From positions 1 to 43,049 of the forward strand of contig JAITND010000012.1 of NCBI GenBank assembly GCA_031290625.1: a stretch of 43,049 nucleotides of DNA, given 5' to 3'. Each line of letters begins with the position of its first letter. The first letter of the stretch is position 1. A model generated the notes under the pieces. It was not told the origin of the DNA and searched no databases. It saw only the letters and a program-made list of their open reading frames with translations. Both the position numbers and the translations under genes were made by a program. The DNA is from Endomicrobium sp. Its GTDB lineage: Bacteria > Elusimicrobiota > Endomicrobiia > Endomicrobiales > Endomicrobiaceae. This document shows, one piece after another, positions 1 through 7,470 of this stretch.

Positions 1-855
1 GTTTGCTTCTTTTTCTTCTACTTCTCTACGTACTACTGCTAGGGCTGCCTGTACTTCTGATAGTTTTTCTTCTGCTGCACGCGACTCTCCCTGCACTCTT
101 TCTAGGTCTGCCTGTAATCCTTCTACTTCTTTTTTTGTGTCTTGTAGGGATATCCCCATATTACTTCTCTTTTTTGTTCTTCTTCTTTGTCTTTCTCTGT
201 CCGTAATCTTCGCATTTCTGTAAATGTTCTTGCTAGGTCTCCCTGTGCTTTTGCTAGGTCTACTTTATATCGGTTTACTTCTTTTTTTGCTTCTTTTTTT
301 GCTTCTTCTTTTTCTTCTTCTGCTCGGCGAAGGGATGCACTTTCTTGTTTTAGCCGCTTGATATTATCATCAAGAAACGTCTGAAATTCTTCCGATCTAG
401 CGTTTGCTTCTCTCTGTATTTTTTTTTGAAGTTTCTTCTAGTTTTCTAGTCTTTTCTTCTAATTCTTCTTTTGCGCGCGCTTCTCTTCTCTTTGCTTTTT
501 TGGCTACTCTGTCTCTTTCTGCAGCAGATGCTTCTCTACGCACTCTTTCTACTTCTCCCGCGTCTTTGTTTCTTTCTTCTTTTTCTGTGCGCGCTCTTGT
601 TTCTGCGGTTCCTTTCTGTAATCTTTCTAGCGCTTTTGCCAACCTGTCTCTTTCTGCTGCTACTGCTTGTTCATTTTCTGCTGATACTCTAACTATTTTG
701 GTCATCGCTTCTGTCATTTCTGTCCGTTCTTTTATTAGTTCTCTCTGCGCTGCTTCTAGTTCTTCCCGGGTTTTTTCACCAAGAGAATCGCCGTTAAATA
801 AAACTAGCGCAACCAGCGCTATCAGTAACTTGATCTTTAATAATTTTGTTATCAT
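1..855 (-). pseudogene. secreted coiled-coil protein, two frameshifts, 3' end beyond window
   Basis: Starts at an ATG (853-855) with a GGGGGA ribosome site 8 nt upstream. The first 27 residues form a signal peptide or membrane anchor (MITKLLKIKLLIALVALVLF), followed only by charged heptad-like sequence rich in E, K, R and A. The first frame stops at 397, just after an A9 tract (419-427). Removing one A restores a coiled coil that runs to about 125, where a second shift near an A6 tract (about 171-176) is needed; adding one A there restores coiled coil to the left edge. Imperfect repeats of the type DLA(K/R)/DLE recur every 20-30 residues. I recognise no family. Long low-complexity coiled coils of this kind can be structural or host-interaction proteins, but no function can be assigned. 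It could be a pseudogene, a slippage-expressed gene, or contain homopolymer sequencing errors. Confidence 0.6.
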
Positions 856-1208
856 ACTTGTCCCCCATAATAGTTATTTAAGTCTAGTATCATTAATAGT
901 TTACTATTTTTCTCTTTCTTTTCTTTGAAAATTGTGATTTTTTGTAAAAATGTAAAAAGTTAGATAAACGCATTTTGAAGTGTTACAAGATAAAAGAAAG
1001 AATTTTGCCAGTATTAGAAAAAACATAACGTTAAGATTGCTTTGTGTGGATTTTGATACAGAAATTTTGCTTAGACCTTTCATAGAACTTCTAACCTATT
1101 AATAAAAATTTGTAAAAATTTATGATATAACAACCATGCGAGTTCTAGCTGGATTGTTAGCTAAGATATCAAAATGCAAGTATTTGGCAAGATGTTTTAG
1201 AGGAATGA
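856..1208. other. 353-bp AT-rich intergenic region between divergent genes
   Basis: This gap separates the minus-strand coiled-coil gene from plus-strand nadE, so it should hold both promoters. Only the nadE-side extended -10 near 1123-1131 looks convincing. No ORF with a plausible start and ribosome site was seen. Confidence 0.5.
1123..1131 (+). promoter_or_regulatory. extended -10 promoter candidate for nadE
   Basis: The sequence TGATATAAC gives a TG dinucleotide one base upstream of TATAAC, an extended -10 element. The spacing to the nadE start leaves a leader of about 70 nt. No good -35 lies 17 bp upstream, as is usual for extended -10 promoters. Sequence match only. Confidence 0.4.
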
Positions 1209-3098
1209 ATGAAATACGGATTTGTAAAAATTGCGGCGGCGACGCCGAATGTCATCGTTGCGAACCCGCAAGAAAATGCGTCTGAAATAGTGAAGCTTAT
1301 AAAGCAAGCAAACACAAGTTTGGTTGAGCTTTTAGTTTTTCCCGAGCTTTGCGTAAGCGGATATACATGCGGGGAGTTGTTTTTATCCGACGTTGTAAAA
1401 GAATCGGTCTACAAAGCTTTAGATATAATACGTAAATCTACTGTTGGAAAGAAGTCTCTAATTTTTGTCGGATCGCCGACATGGAGAGAAGGTAAACTTT
1501 ATTCTTGCGCCGTCGCGTTTCAAAACGGAAAAGTTTTAGGCGTTGTTCCTAAAACGTATCTTCCTTCTTATTCAGAATTTTATGAACTTCGTCATTTTAC
1601 TTCCGGAAAGAATATATCCAGCTTTATTAAACTTTGTGGGCAAGACGTTCCATTTGGAACGAATATAATTTTTTCAGCGAAGAATAACGAAAATATAAAA
1701 ATATCTGCGGAGATATGCGAGGATATGTTTACGGTATCTCCGCCGTCTAATAGTCACGCTCAAGCCGGCGCAACCGTAATAGCAAATCTTTCGGCATCTA
1801 ACGAGCTTATAGGAAAAAGCGATTACAGAAGGACGTTAATAAAAGCGCAAAGCGGGCGTTTGTCTTGCGGATACGTGTATGCTTCCGCGGGAAGTAGCGA
1901 GTCTGTAAGTGATATAATATTTTCAGGGCATCGTATTATTGCAGAAAACGGAGTTATTCTTACAGAAAGCGGGCTTTTCAAAGAAGGTCTTACTATAAGC
2001 GAAATAGATACTGAAAGACTTGCTTACGAACGTCGTCGGCTAAATGTTTTTGAAACAAATTCTGAAGGGTATCTTAATGTGGAATTTGATTTTAATGAAA
2101 CGGGAGAAAGTCTTACAAGGTTTGTTTCTCCGTTGCCGTTTGTTCCAAACGATGCAGATTCTTTATCAAACCGCGCGGAATTGATATTAAAAATTCAATC
2201 GCAGGCTTTGGCGGAAAGATTAAAATTTACTGGGCTTAATGCAGTTATAGGTATTTCTGGAGGGCTGGATTCTACTCTTGCTTTGCTTGTAATATTGCGA
2301 AGTTATGAAATACTCGGCAAAGACAAGAAAGATATTATAGCTGTTACTATGCCGGGACATGGAACAAGCGAAAGAACTTTAAAGAATGTGGGAAAGTTGA
2401 CTAAGGCTGTAAATGTACATATTAGAGAAATCTCAATAACAGAATCTGTTGATAAGCATTTAAAAGATATTAAACATAAAGGCGGTAAAGACATAACATA
2501 TGAAAATGCTCAAGCCCGCGAACGTACGCAGATATTGATGGACATAGCCAACGCTGAGAACGGATACGTAATAGGCACGGGCGATTTGTCCGAAAATGCT
2601 TTAGGTTGGTGTACCTATAATGGCGATCATATGTCTATGTATGCGGTAAATTCTTCGGTCCCTAAAACTCTTGTAAAGCATCTTGTTTCTTACGAATCTC
2701 AAAGAGTTAAAAAATATAAAGAAGCTTTGATGGATATTTTAAATACAGACATAAGCCCTGAACTTCTTCCGTTAAAATATGGAAAAATTTCTCAGAAGAC
2801 AGAAGATATAATAGGACCTTACGAATTACACGACTTCTTTTTATATTACACTGTCCGCTTCGGACAAAAACCTGAAAAAACGCTTTTTCTGGCAACAAAA
2901 GCATTTAACAAAACTTATTCCAAAGAGAATATAGAAAAACATTTTAGGACTTTTTTAAAACGTTTCTTTTTCAGTCAATTCAAAAGGAATTGTTGTCCTG
3001 ATGGAATTAAGATAGGAACAATTTCTCTATCGCCCCGAGGATATTGGAGAATGCCAACTGAAAGCAGCGCAGTTGCTTGGCTTAACGACATATATTAG
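1209..3098 (+). CDS. nadE: glutamine-dependent NAD+ synthetase
   Basis: Makes NAD+ from nicotinate adenine dinucleotide, ATP and glutamine, the last step of NAD synthesis in the cytosol. The 629-residue protein has the two-domain form. An N-terminal nitrilase-type glutaminase domain (about 1-290) carries the Glu in FPEL (E46), the Lys in VVPKTYLP (about 114) and the Cys in AEICEDMF (about 170). The C-terminal synthetase domain carries the SGGLDST pyrophosphate loop (about 350) and GTGDLSENALGW (about 456). Length matches the long bacterial class. The ATG at 1209 follows GAGGA closely; an ATG at 1205 is out of frame. It is intact, stands alone and is followed by an IS relic. The glutaminase domain implies that glutamine rather than free ammonia is the nitrogen donor. 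Confidence 0.95.
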   Translation: MKYGFVKIAAATPNVIVANPQENASEIVKLIKQANTSLVELLVFPELCVSGYTCGELFLSDVVKESVYKALDIIRKSTVGKKSLIFVGSPTWREGKLYSCAVAFQNGKVLGVVPKTYLPSYSEFYELRHFTSGKNISSFIKLCGQDVPFGTNIIFSAKNNENIKISAEICEDMFTVSPPSNSHAQAGATVIANLSASNELIGKSDYRRTLIKAQSGRLSCGYVYASAGSSESVSDIIFSGHRIIAENGVILTESGLFKEGLTISEIDTERLAYERRRLNVFETNSEGYLNVEFDFNETGESLTRFVSPLPFVPNDADSLSNRAELILKIQSQALAERLKFTGLNAVIGISGGLDSTLALLVILRSYEILGKDKKDIIAVTMPGHGTSERTLKNVGKLTKAVNVHIREISITESVDKHLKDIKHKGGKDITYENAQARERTQILMDIANAENGYVIGTGDLSENALGWCTYNGDHMSMYAVNSSVPKTLVKHLVSYESQRVKKYKEALMDILNTDISPELLPLKYGKISQKTEDIIGPYELHDFFLYYTVRFGQKPEKTLFLATKAFNKTYSKENIEKHFRTFLKRFFFSQFKRNCCPDGIKIGTISLSPRGYWRMPTESSAVAWLNDIY

Positions 3099-3119
3099 AA
3101 ATGATGCGTCGTCTCTTAT

Positions 3120-3318
3120 GACGACCTGACCTTCCCGCCGAAAAAGCGGGCAAATAGAAATTAGCGAAAAATGGAAAAATACAAAAAGGGAAGGTAGAGG
3201 TATGAAAAGAAGCAAGTTTAGCGAGGAACAGATTATTGGCATATTAAATGAAGCTGAAAGAGGCGTAAAAGTACTAGATTTGATTAGGAAATATGGGATC
3301 GCGGCATATTTCGCCTAA
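3120..3318 (+). mobile_element. IS3-family (IS407-like) relic: left end plus OrfA start
   Basis: From 3202, behind a good AGAGG ribosome site, 38 codons read MKRSKFSEEQIIGILNEAE and then KVLDLIRKYGI. This is the classic N-terminal helix-turn-helix of IS3-family OrfA transposases (IS407/IS2-like proteins starting MKxSxFTEEQI). The frame stops at 3318, right after the motif where SxxTFYxW would follow. Upstream, GACCTGACC at 3123 resembles the outer end of such elements, and CCCGC...GCGGG forms a small hairpin near 3134-3150. OrfB and the right end are absent, so this is a dead remnant of about 200 bp. Confidence 0.75.
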
Positions 3319-3334
3319 CTTATTATTGGCTTAT

Positions 3335-3343
3335 GGGGGGGGG
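3335..3343 (+). promoter_or_regulatory. G9 tract acting as ribosome site of the SemiSWEET gene
   Basis: Nine G residues end one base before the ATG at 3345. No purine-mixed Shine-Dalgarno exists, so the run itself is the only candidate; it can pair with the anti-Shine-Dalgarno using G-U wobbles. Homopolymeric G runs are slippage-prone, so its length could alter translation. The tract also lies in frame after an alternative ATG at 3333. Compare the G15 tract upstream of the gene at 18395-18826. Confidence 0.4.
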
Positions 3344-3344
3344 C

Positions 3345-3629
3345 ATGATAGAATACGTAAAGTTTTTTGTGGAGTTATGTTTTGGGTTGGGTATGTTTAT
3401 AAACGCCGTTCTTTTTACTCCTCAGATAGTTAGTCTGTTCAAAACTAAAAATTCCAAAGGACTTTCTTTAACTACTTTCATCGGGTTTAATATTATCCAG
3501 ATATTTAGTCTTTTACACGGCTATATTTATAATGATTATGTTTTTATGTTTGGAATGTTATTAAGTTTGATGTTATGCGGATGCGTTACTTTTTTGATTA
3601 TTCTGTACAGATTTAAACCCCGAGTTTAA
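3345..3629 (+). CDS. SemiSWEET / PQ-loop small membrane transporter
   Basis: A 94-residue membrane protein with three predicted helices (about 5-25, 38-58, 62-88). The motif LFTPQIVSLFKTKNSKGLS is the PQ-loop signature at the end of helix 1 of the MtN3/SemiSWEET family, half-size transporters that dimerise to move sugars or related small solutes. Length is typical for bacterial SemiSWEETs (85-100). I chose the ATG at 3345 because the G-tract lies just upstream; starting at 3333 would add MGGG by reading through the tract. It follows an IS3 relic and precedes the polyamine genes, with no obvious functional link. The substrate cannot be told from sequence. Confidence 0.8.
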   Translation: MIEYVKFFVELCFGLGMFINAVLFTPQIVSLFKTKNSKGLSLTTFIGFNIIQIFSLLHGYIYNDYVFMFGMLLSLMLCGCVTFLIILYRFKPRV

Positions 3630-3673
3630 AAAGATAATTTTTGCGAGTGAAAAGAAGCAAAAAAGGGAATATG

Positions 3674-3691
3674 CAAAACAGTTCTGTTTTG
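3674..3691. promoter_or_regulatory. 18-bp palindrome, operator-like or weak hairpin
   Basis: CAAAACAG-TT-CTGTTTTG is a perfect 8-bp dyad with a 2-nt centre, lying between the SemiSWEET gene and nspC. The tiny loop and absence of a following T-run argue against a terminator, so a protein-binding dyad upstream of nspC is possible. No regulator is identified. Confidence 0.3.
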
Positions 3692-3778
3692 GCTAGAGGA
3701 TAGCATTGTTCAAATATAGAAGACTTTATAAGATTTATTTGGAAGACGTCCCGTTGTTTATTAAGGAGAGAGTGGTAA

Positions 3779-4885
3779 ATGGTTAAAAAGATAGAAACGC
3801 CTTATTATCTGATTGACGAAAAGAAACTATTAAAGAATCTCAAAAAAATTGAATATGTAAGAAATTTCAGCGGAGCTAAGTCAGTATTGGCGTTGAAATG
3901 TTTCTCTACGTGGTCTGTTTTTGATTTGATGAGCAAATATATGGACGGCACTACAAGCAGTTCTTTGTACGAAACAAAACTTGGTTACGAACAGTTTGGC
4001 AAAGAAACGCATGCATTCAGCGTCGCTTATTGTGCCGAAGACATCAAAGCTCTTAAAAAGATTTCAGACAAGATTATATTTAATTCTGCGTCTCAGCTGA
4101 AAATGTTTTATAAAGAAGTAAAGCATATAGATATAGGTTTAAGAATAAACTCCGGAATTAGTTATTCTCATTTTGATTTGGCAGATCCTGCTAGAAAATA
4201 TTCCAGACTTGGCGTAATTTTTATTAAAGATATCATGTCCGTTTTGGATAAACTGAGCGGGGTGATGTTTCATTATAATTGCGAAAACGACGACTTTGGC
4301 GCCTTTAGCAAAATGTTGGACAAAATAGCTTCAAAATACGAGAAAATCCTTCATAAAGTTAAGTGGGTCAGTTTGGGCGGGGGATTGTATTTTACAAAAG
4401 AAGGCTATCCCTTAGACAAGTTTTGCGAGAAATTAAAAAGTTTTAGCGAACAATACGACGTGCAGGTTTATTTGGAGCCGGGAGAAGCGGCAATTACTAA
4501 AAGCTGCGAGCTTGTTACAACTGTTTTAGACATTGTAAAGAATGTAAAAGATATAGCTATAGTCGACGCCTCTATTGAAGCCCATATGTTAGATCTTCTT
4601 ATTTACAGGACTCCCGCTAAAATGGAATCCGATGCGGGCAAACATAAATATATAGTTGCGGGACGTTCTTGTTTAGCAGGCGATGTTTTTGGGGAATACA
4701 AGTTTAAGAGCAAATTAAAAGTTGGTTCTACAGTATGTTTTGCCGACGCTGCAGGGTATACAATGGTCAAGAAAAACTGGTTTAACGGTATAAAAATGCC
4801 GTCTATTGCGCTAAAGAGGCTTAATGGAAAGGTGGAAATTATCAAACAGTTTTTATATAACGACTTCCTATCCGATTTGTCGTAA
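3779..4885 (+). CDS. nspC: carboxynorspermidine/carboxyspermidine decarboxylase
   Basis: A PLP enzyme of the alanine-racemase-fold (fold III) decarboxylases that converts carboxy(nor)spermidine to (nor)spermidine in the cytosol. The 368-residue length is typical. The PLP lysine is in SVLALKCFS (K40). Later motifs are LGGGLYFTKEGYPLD, the phosphate-binding LEPGEAAI (about 240) and the partner-subunit GRSCLAGDVFGEY (about 300) that brings the catalytic Cys. AAGGAGAGAG precedes the start. The next gene is the matching carboxy(nor)spermidine dehydrogenase, so both steps of the aspartate-semialdehyde route to triamines are present; the asd gene making that semialdehyde lies at 8621-9640. Whether the product is spermidine or norspermidine depends on the available diamine and is not visible here. 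Confidence 0.93.
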   Translation: MVKKIETPYYLIDEKKLLKNLKKIEYVRNFSGAKSVLALKCFSTWSVFDLMSKYMDGTTSSSLYETKLGYEQFGKETHAFSVAYCAEDIKALKKISDKIIFNSASQLKMFYKEVKHIDIGLRINSGISYSHFDLADPARKYSRLGVIFIKDIMSVLDKLSGVMFHYNCENDDFGAFSKMLDKIASKYEKILHKVKWVSLGGGLYFTKEGYPLDKFCEKLKSFSEQYDVQVYLEPGEAAITKSCELVTTVLDIVKNVKDIAIVDASIEAHMLDLLIYRTPAKMESDAGKHKYIVAGRSCLAGDVFGEYKFKSKLKVGSTVCFADAAGYTMVKKNWFNGIKMPSIALKRLNGKVEIIKQFLYNDFLSDLS

Positions 4886-4964
4886 ATTTTGTTTTAAGCT
4901 TGAAGTCGTTTGATGTTATTGCGAAGGGGGTGGGTAATGTTTTTTTCTTTCGTGATGATGTCTT

Positions 4965-5032
4965 TTGGTATTTTAAATAAATAAGAAAGAGGGACAGATT
5001 GGTATTTTAAATAAATAAGAAAGAGGGACAGA
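4965..5032 (+). repeat. perfect 34-bp tandem repeat, two copies
   Basis: Two identical 34-bp units (4965-4998 and 4999-5032), each beginning TTGGTATTTT and ending AGAGGGACAGA, fill the gap before the dehydrogenase gene. The second copy ends 16 nt before its start codon. Each unit contains AGAGGGA, a Shine-Dalgarno-like stretch. A recent tandem duplication is the simplest explanation; an effect on the leader of the next gene is possible. Confidence 0.95.
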
Positions 5033-5048
5033 GAGGAATTTATAGGAA

Positions 5049-6278
5049 ATGGAAAAAAGGAATGTGCTGATTGTAGGGGCCGGCGGCGTTGCCCATGTTG
5101 CCGCTCATAAGTTTGCACAGAGCAATGATTTGTTTGAAAATATTTATTTAGCTTCGCGTTCTTTGGGCAGCTGCGAGCAAATAATAGAAGGTATAGAGCG
5201 TAAAAATAATTATAAAGATCCTGCCAAAAAAATACAAATCAAACAGATAGACGCCCTAAACGTTCCTGAAATGATTAAGTTAATGAAAGATCTGAAAATT
5301 TCCATTACTGTAAATTTAGCGTCGGCTTTCTGCAATATGTCAATTTTAGAAGCTTGTATAGAAACGGATTCGGCATATATAGATACTGCAATCCACGAAG
5401 AACCAAATAAAGTTTGTGAAAATCCGCCATGGTACGCCAACTATGAGTGGAAACGCAAGGACAGATGTCAAGATAATGGCATAACGGCAATTTTGGGTTC
5501 TGGTTTTGATCCCGGAGTAGTAAACGCTTATGCAGCGTACGCTAAAAAGCATTTCTTTGATACTATAGACACAATAGATATAATGGACGTAAATGCAGGC
5601 AGTCACGGCAAGTACTTTGCCACAAATTTTGACCCTGAGATAAACTTTAGAGAATTTGTAAAAGTTTGGACTTGGATAGACAAACAGTGGGTTTGCAAGC
5701 CTGTTCATTCCGAAAAACAAGCATATGACTTTCCAGTAGTAGGCAAACAAACCGTATATTTAACAGGACATGATGAGTTACATTCCCTTTCAAAGAATAT
5801 TGATGCAAAGTCAATAAGATTTTGGATGGGTTTTAGCGATCACTATATAAATTGCTTTAATGTGCTTAAAAACATAGGTCTTTTGTCTGAAAAGTCTGTA
5901 AAAACAGCTGAAGGGCTAGAAGTAGTGCCTTTAAAAGTAGTCAAAGCATGTTTGCCAGATCCTAAAACGCTTGCAGCCAATTATACTGGCAACACATGTA
6001 TAGGCGATTTGATAGTAGGTACTAAAGGCGGTCGTAAAAAAGAGCTGTTTATATATAATGTATGCGATCATAAGGCTTGCTATGAAGAAGTTGAATCGCA
6101 AGCTATAAGCTATACTGCTGGCGTCCCTGCGGTTGCAGCGACTATTTTAGTAGCTAGAGGAGAATGGGACGTTAAAAAAATGGTAAACGTTGAAGAGCTT
6201 AATCCAGATCCTTTTATAGATCTTTTAAAGGATATAGGACTTTCTACAGAAACCATAAAAGTAAGCTATTCAAAATAG
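5049..6278 (+). CDS. carboxynorspermidine/carboxyspermidine dehydrogenase (saccharopine dehydrogenase family)
   Basis: Reductively joins aspartate semialdehyde and a diamine (putrescine or 1,3-diaminopropane) to give carboxy(nor)spermidine, using NADPH. The 409-residue protein starts with the Rossmann motif VLIVGAGGVAHVAAHK (7-22) and contains GSGFDPGVVNAYAAYAKKHF (about 155-175), typical of this saccharopine-dehydrogenase branch. True lysine-pathway saccharopine dehydrogenases differ in these regions, and the nspC neighbour supports the polyamine role. GAGGAA lies about 10 nt before the start. The 34-bp tandem repeat separates it from nspC. Intact, with no truncation seen. Genes of this kind are often annotated only as saccharopine dehydrogenase. 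Confidence 0.9.
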   Translation: MEKRNVLIVGAGGVAHVAAHKFAQSNDLFENIYLASRSLGSCEQIIEGIERKNNYKDPAKKIQIKQIDALNVPEMIKLMKDLKISITVNLASAFCNMSILEACIETDSAYIDTAIHEEPNKVCENPPWYANYEWKRKDRCQDNGITAILGSGFDPGVVNAYAAYAKKHFFDTIDTIDIMDVNAGSHGKYFATNFDPEINFREFVKVWTWIDKQWVCKPVHSEKQAYDFPVVGKQTVYLTGHDELHSLSKNIDAKSIRFWMGFSDHYINCFNVLKNIGLLSEKSVKTAEGLEVVPLKVVKACLPDPKTLAANYTGNTCIGDLIVGTKGGRKKELFIYNVCDHKACYEEVESQAISYTAGVPAVAATILVARGEWDVKKMVNVEELNPDPFIDLLKDIGLSTETIKVSYSK

Positions 6279-6459
6279 TATAGTTTTGTTAATTTTAATT
6301 TAAAAAGCTTTTATCGTTGTTACCTCCCCTCCCCCTTAAAAAACAATCTAATCGCAATAATATCATTTTGTAAATATTTAATAAATTGTTTTATAGCTCT
6401 ATAATATGTTTCTATAGAAAAGAAAAATACTCTATACGAATAAACAATAAGGATGAACA

Positions 6460-6579
6460 ATGAAAATACCAGTAGTAGCGCCTTCAGAAATTTTACGAGA
6501 GGAATTTTTAACACCTTTCCAACAATTGGGTGTTGGAACAAAAAAAGAGTCTCCCGAATGGGAGTATTTTAAACGATAA
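6460..6579 (+). pseudogene. HigA-type antitoxin N-terminal fragment
   Basis: Behind an AAGGA ribosome site, 39 codons begin MKIPVVAPSEILREEFLTPF, matching the opening of HigA/VapI antitoxins (PGEILREEFL.PL). The helix-turn-helix that should follow is missing; the reading continues QQLGVGTKKESPEW and stops. No HigB toxin is recognisable in the 180 bp upstream. It is best read as a dead remnant of a toxin-antitoxin locus or phage regulator. Confidence 0.55.
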
Positions 6580-6656
6580 CCATATAATTAGTCTAGGCAA
6601 ACTGCTTGAAATAAAAGTAAAAACAGAGCAAAATCTAGGTTTTACCTTATTATAAC

Positions 6657-6943
6657 ATGAATGGGGCGGAAGCGAAAGAATGCATCAACGCCAACCCGGG
6701 TATATATTTTCAAGAGGCAAAGAAAACGGGATATGTATTTGTATGTTCTATATGTGAAAACGGAAGCGGAAGGGACGGTGCGGGAATAACGGAAAATCCG
6801 CAAAATAAAGGGAACTATAAGCGCTTTAAGCGCGGGGAGTCTGGCGACGCGTTGCATTTTATTGGAAGTTGCATTTTATTGGAAAAGAATTCGGATTAAG
6901 CGATTTTAATAATGGCGCATGCGGAGCTGAACGATTATCATAA
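6657..6943 (+). pseudogene. phage-type DNA primase zinc-finger fragment, frame broken by duplication
   Basis: The frame opens MNGAEAKECI and contains YVFVCSICENGSGRDGAG, then NYKRFKRGESGDALHFIG. This is the layout of the N-terminal CHC2-like zinc finger of phage and plasmid primases (CPxCGxGxxxxGDG...YxCFxCGxSGDxxxxIG). The second metal pair, normally CFxC, reads RFKR: both Cys codons TGC appear as CGC. A perfect 17-bp tandem duplication (6851-6884) then shifts the frame, giving a stop at 6899. Skipping one copy restores HFIGKEFGLSDF, the expected continuation, to a stop at 6943. No TOPRIM or helicase domain follows. It is clearly inactive. Confidence 0.6.
6851..6884 (+). repeat. perfect 17-bp tandem duplication inside primase relic
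   Basis: GTTGCATTTTATTGGAA occurs twice head to tail (6851-6867, 6868-6884). Seventeen is not a multiple of three, so it frameshifts the host gene. Deleting one copy restores the expected protein sequence, so the duplication is the inactivating lesion or an early one. Confidence 0.95.
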
Positions 6944-7131
6944 CACATAAACAGAGCGTTTCCGCCAAATGTAGCGAGACAATAGGCAATGTCCGCGTTG
7001 GAGTATAGGCTACGTTCTCCTAGATCAACTGTTGAGAAATATACGGATTTGAGGCGAGTACAGTTGTTTTAATTTTAGTTGGGGGTTCTTGGGTGTTTGT
7101 TGTAAGTTGTAAACAGAGGAGGACTTTTTCT

Positions 7132-7470
7132 TTACCGTTTCCGTTTGTCTTTGATATATTGCTTGGCTTCGTCTAGTGACGGAGAAATAGAATTGCGGCG
7201 TTAGATGGGGCTATTACGTCAGCCTCTCTTTGCTCCTCTTCGTTAAAGATAACCTTTGCCGCCAACGAGCTTCATTGGACGCATTAAGCATAGCCAAACG
7301 GACACCTGCCTCGTAGGGTGCCGCACGTCGGTTAGGGTGCCGCACGTCGGTTCTGTCGGATGGCTCCTGAGGCTGAAACCGCCCACTTAAGTTCGCTGAT
7401 TTGTTCTTCAGAATAATTACGAGCACCTAGAATTTGGCGAAGTCTTGCAGGTGAAATTGCCCCATTGATT
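7132..7470 (-). pseudogene. unidentified gene relic, multiply frameshifted
   Basis: Read on the minus strand, the open pieces are GAISPARLRQILGARNYSEE, then WAVSASGAIRQNRRAAP, then (past a 19-bp tandem duplication at 7314-7351) YEAGVRLAMLNASNEARW, then in another frame VIFNEEEQREADVIAPSNAA, and finally PSLDEAKQYIKDKRKR before a stop at 7132. Removing one 19-bp copy joins pieces two and three. Base composition is richer in G+C than the flanks, suggesting foreign origin. I do not recognise the family; the position beside a primase and a HigA relic suggests a phage or plasmid gene. Confidence 0.4.
7314..7351. repeat. perfect 19-bp tandem duplication
   Basis: TAGGGTGCCGCACGTCGGT is present twice in direct succession (7314-7332, 7333-7351). 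It shifts the frame of the minus-strand relic; deletion of one unit rejoins two plausible coding pieces. Confidence 0.95.

Noticed and set aside
1-850. Short recurring motifs resembling a CRISPR or tandem array
   Set aside because: The repeats are imperfect, variably spaced and explained by heptad-like protein repeats; there are no constant repeats with unique spacers.
404-928. Plus-strand open frame of 174 codons rich in Ser, Leu and Phe
   Set aside because: It is the complement of the minus-strand coiled-coil gene; the TTCTTC-rich plus strand codes for low-complexity sequence with no ribosome site.
4965-5032. 34-bp direct repeat as an attachment site or IS target duplication
   Set aside because: The two copies are directly adjacent with nothing between them, so they are a tandem duplication rather than flanks of an insert.
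5346-5750. Minus-strand open frame of 134 codons
   Set aside because: Lies wholly inside the intact carboxy(nor)spermidine dehydrogenase gene and has no ribosome site or recognisable family.
6280-6459. HigB toxin upstream of the HigA fragment
   Set aside because: Neither strand shows a RelE/HigB-like frame in this segment.
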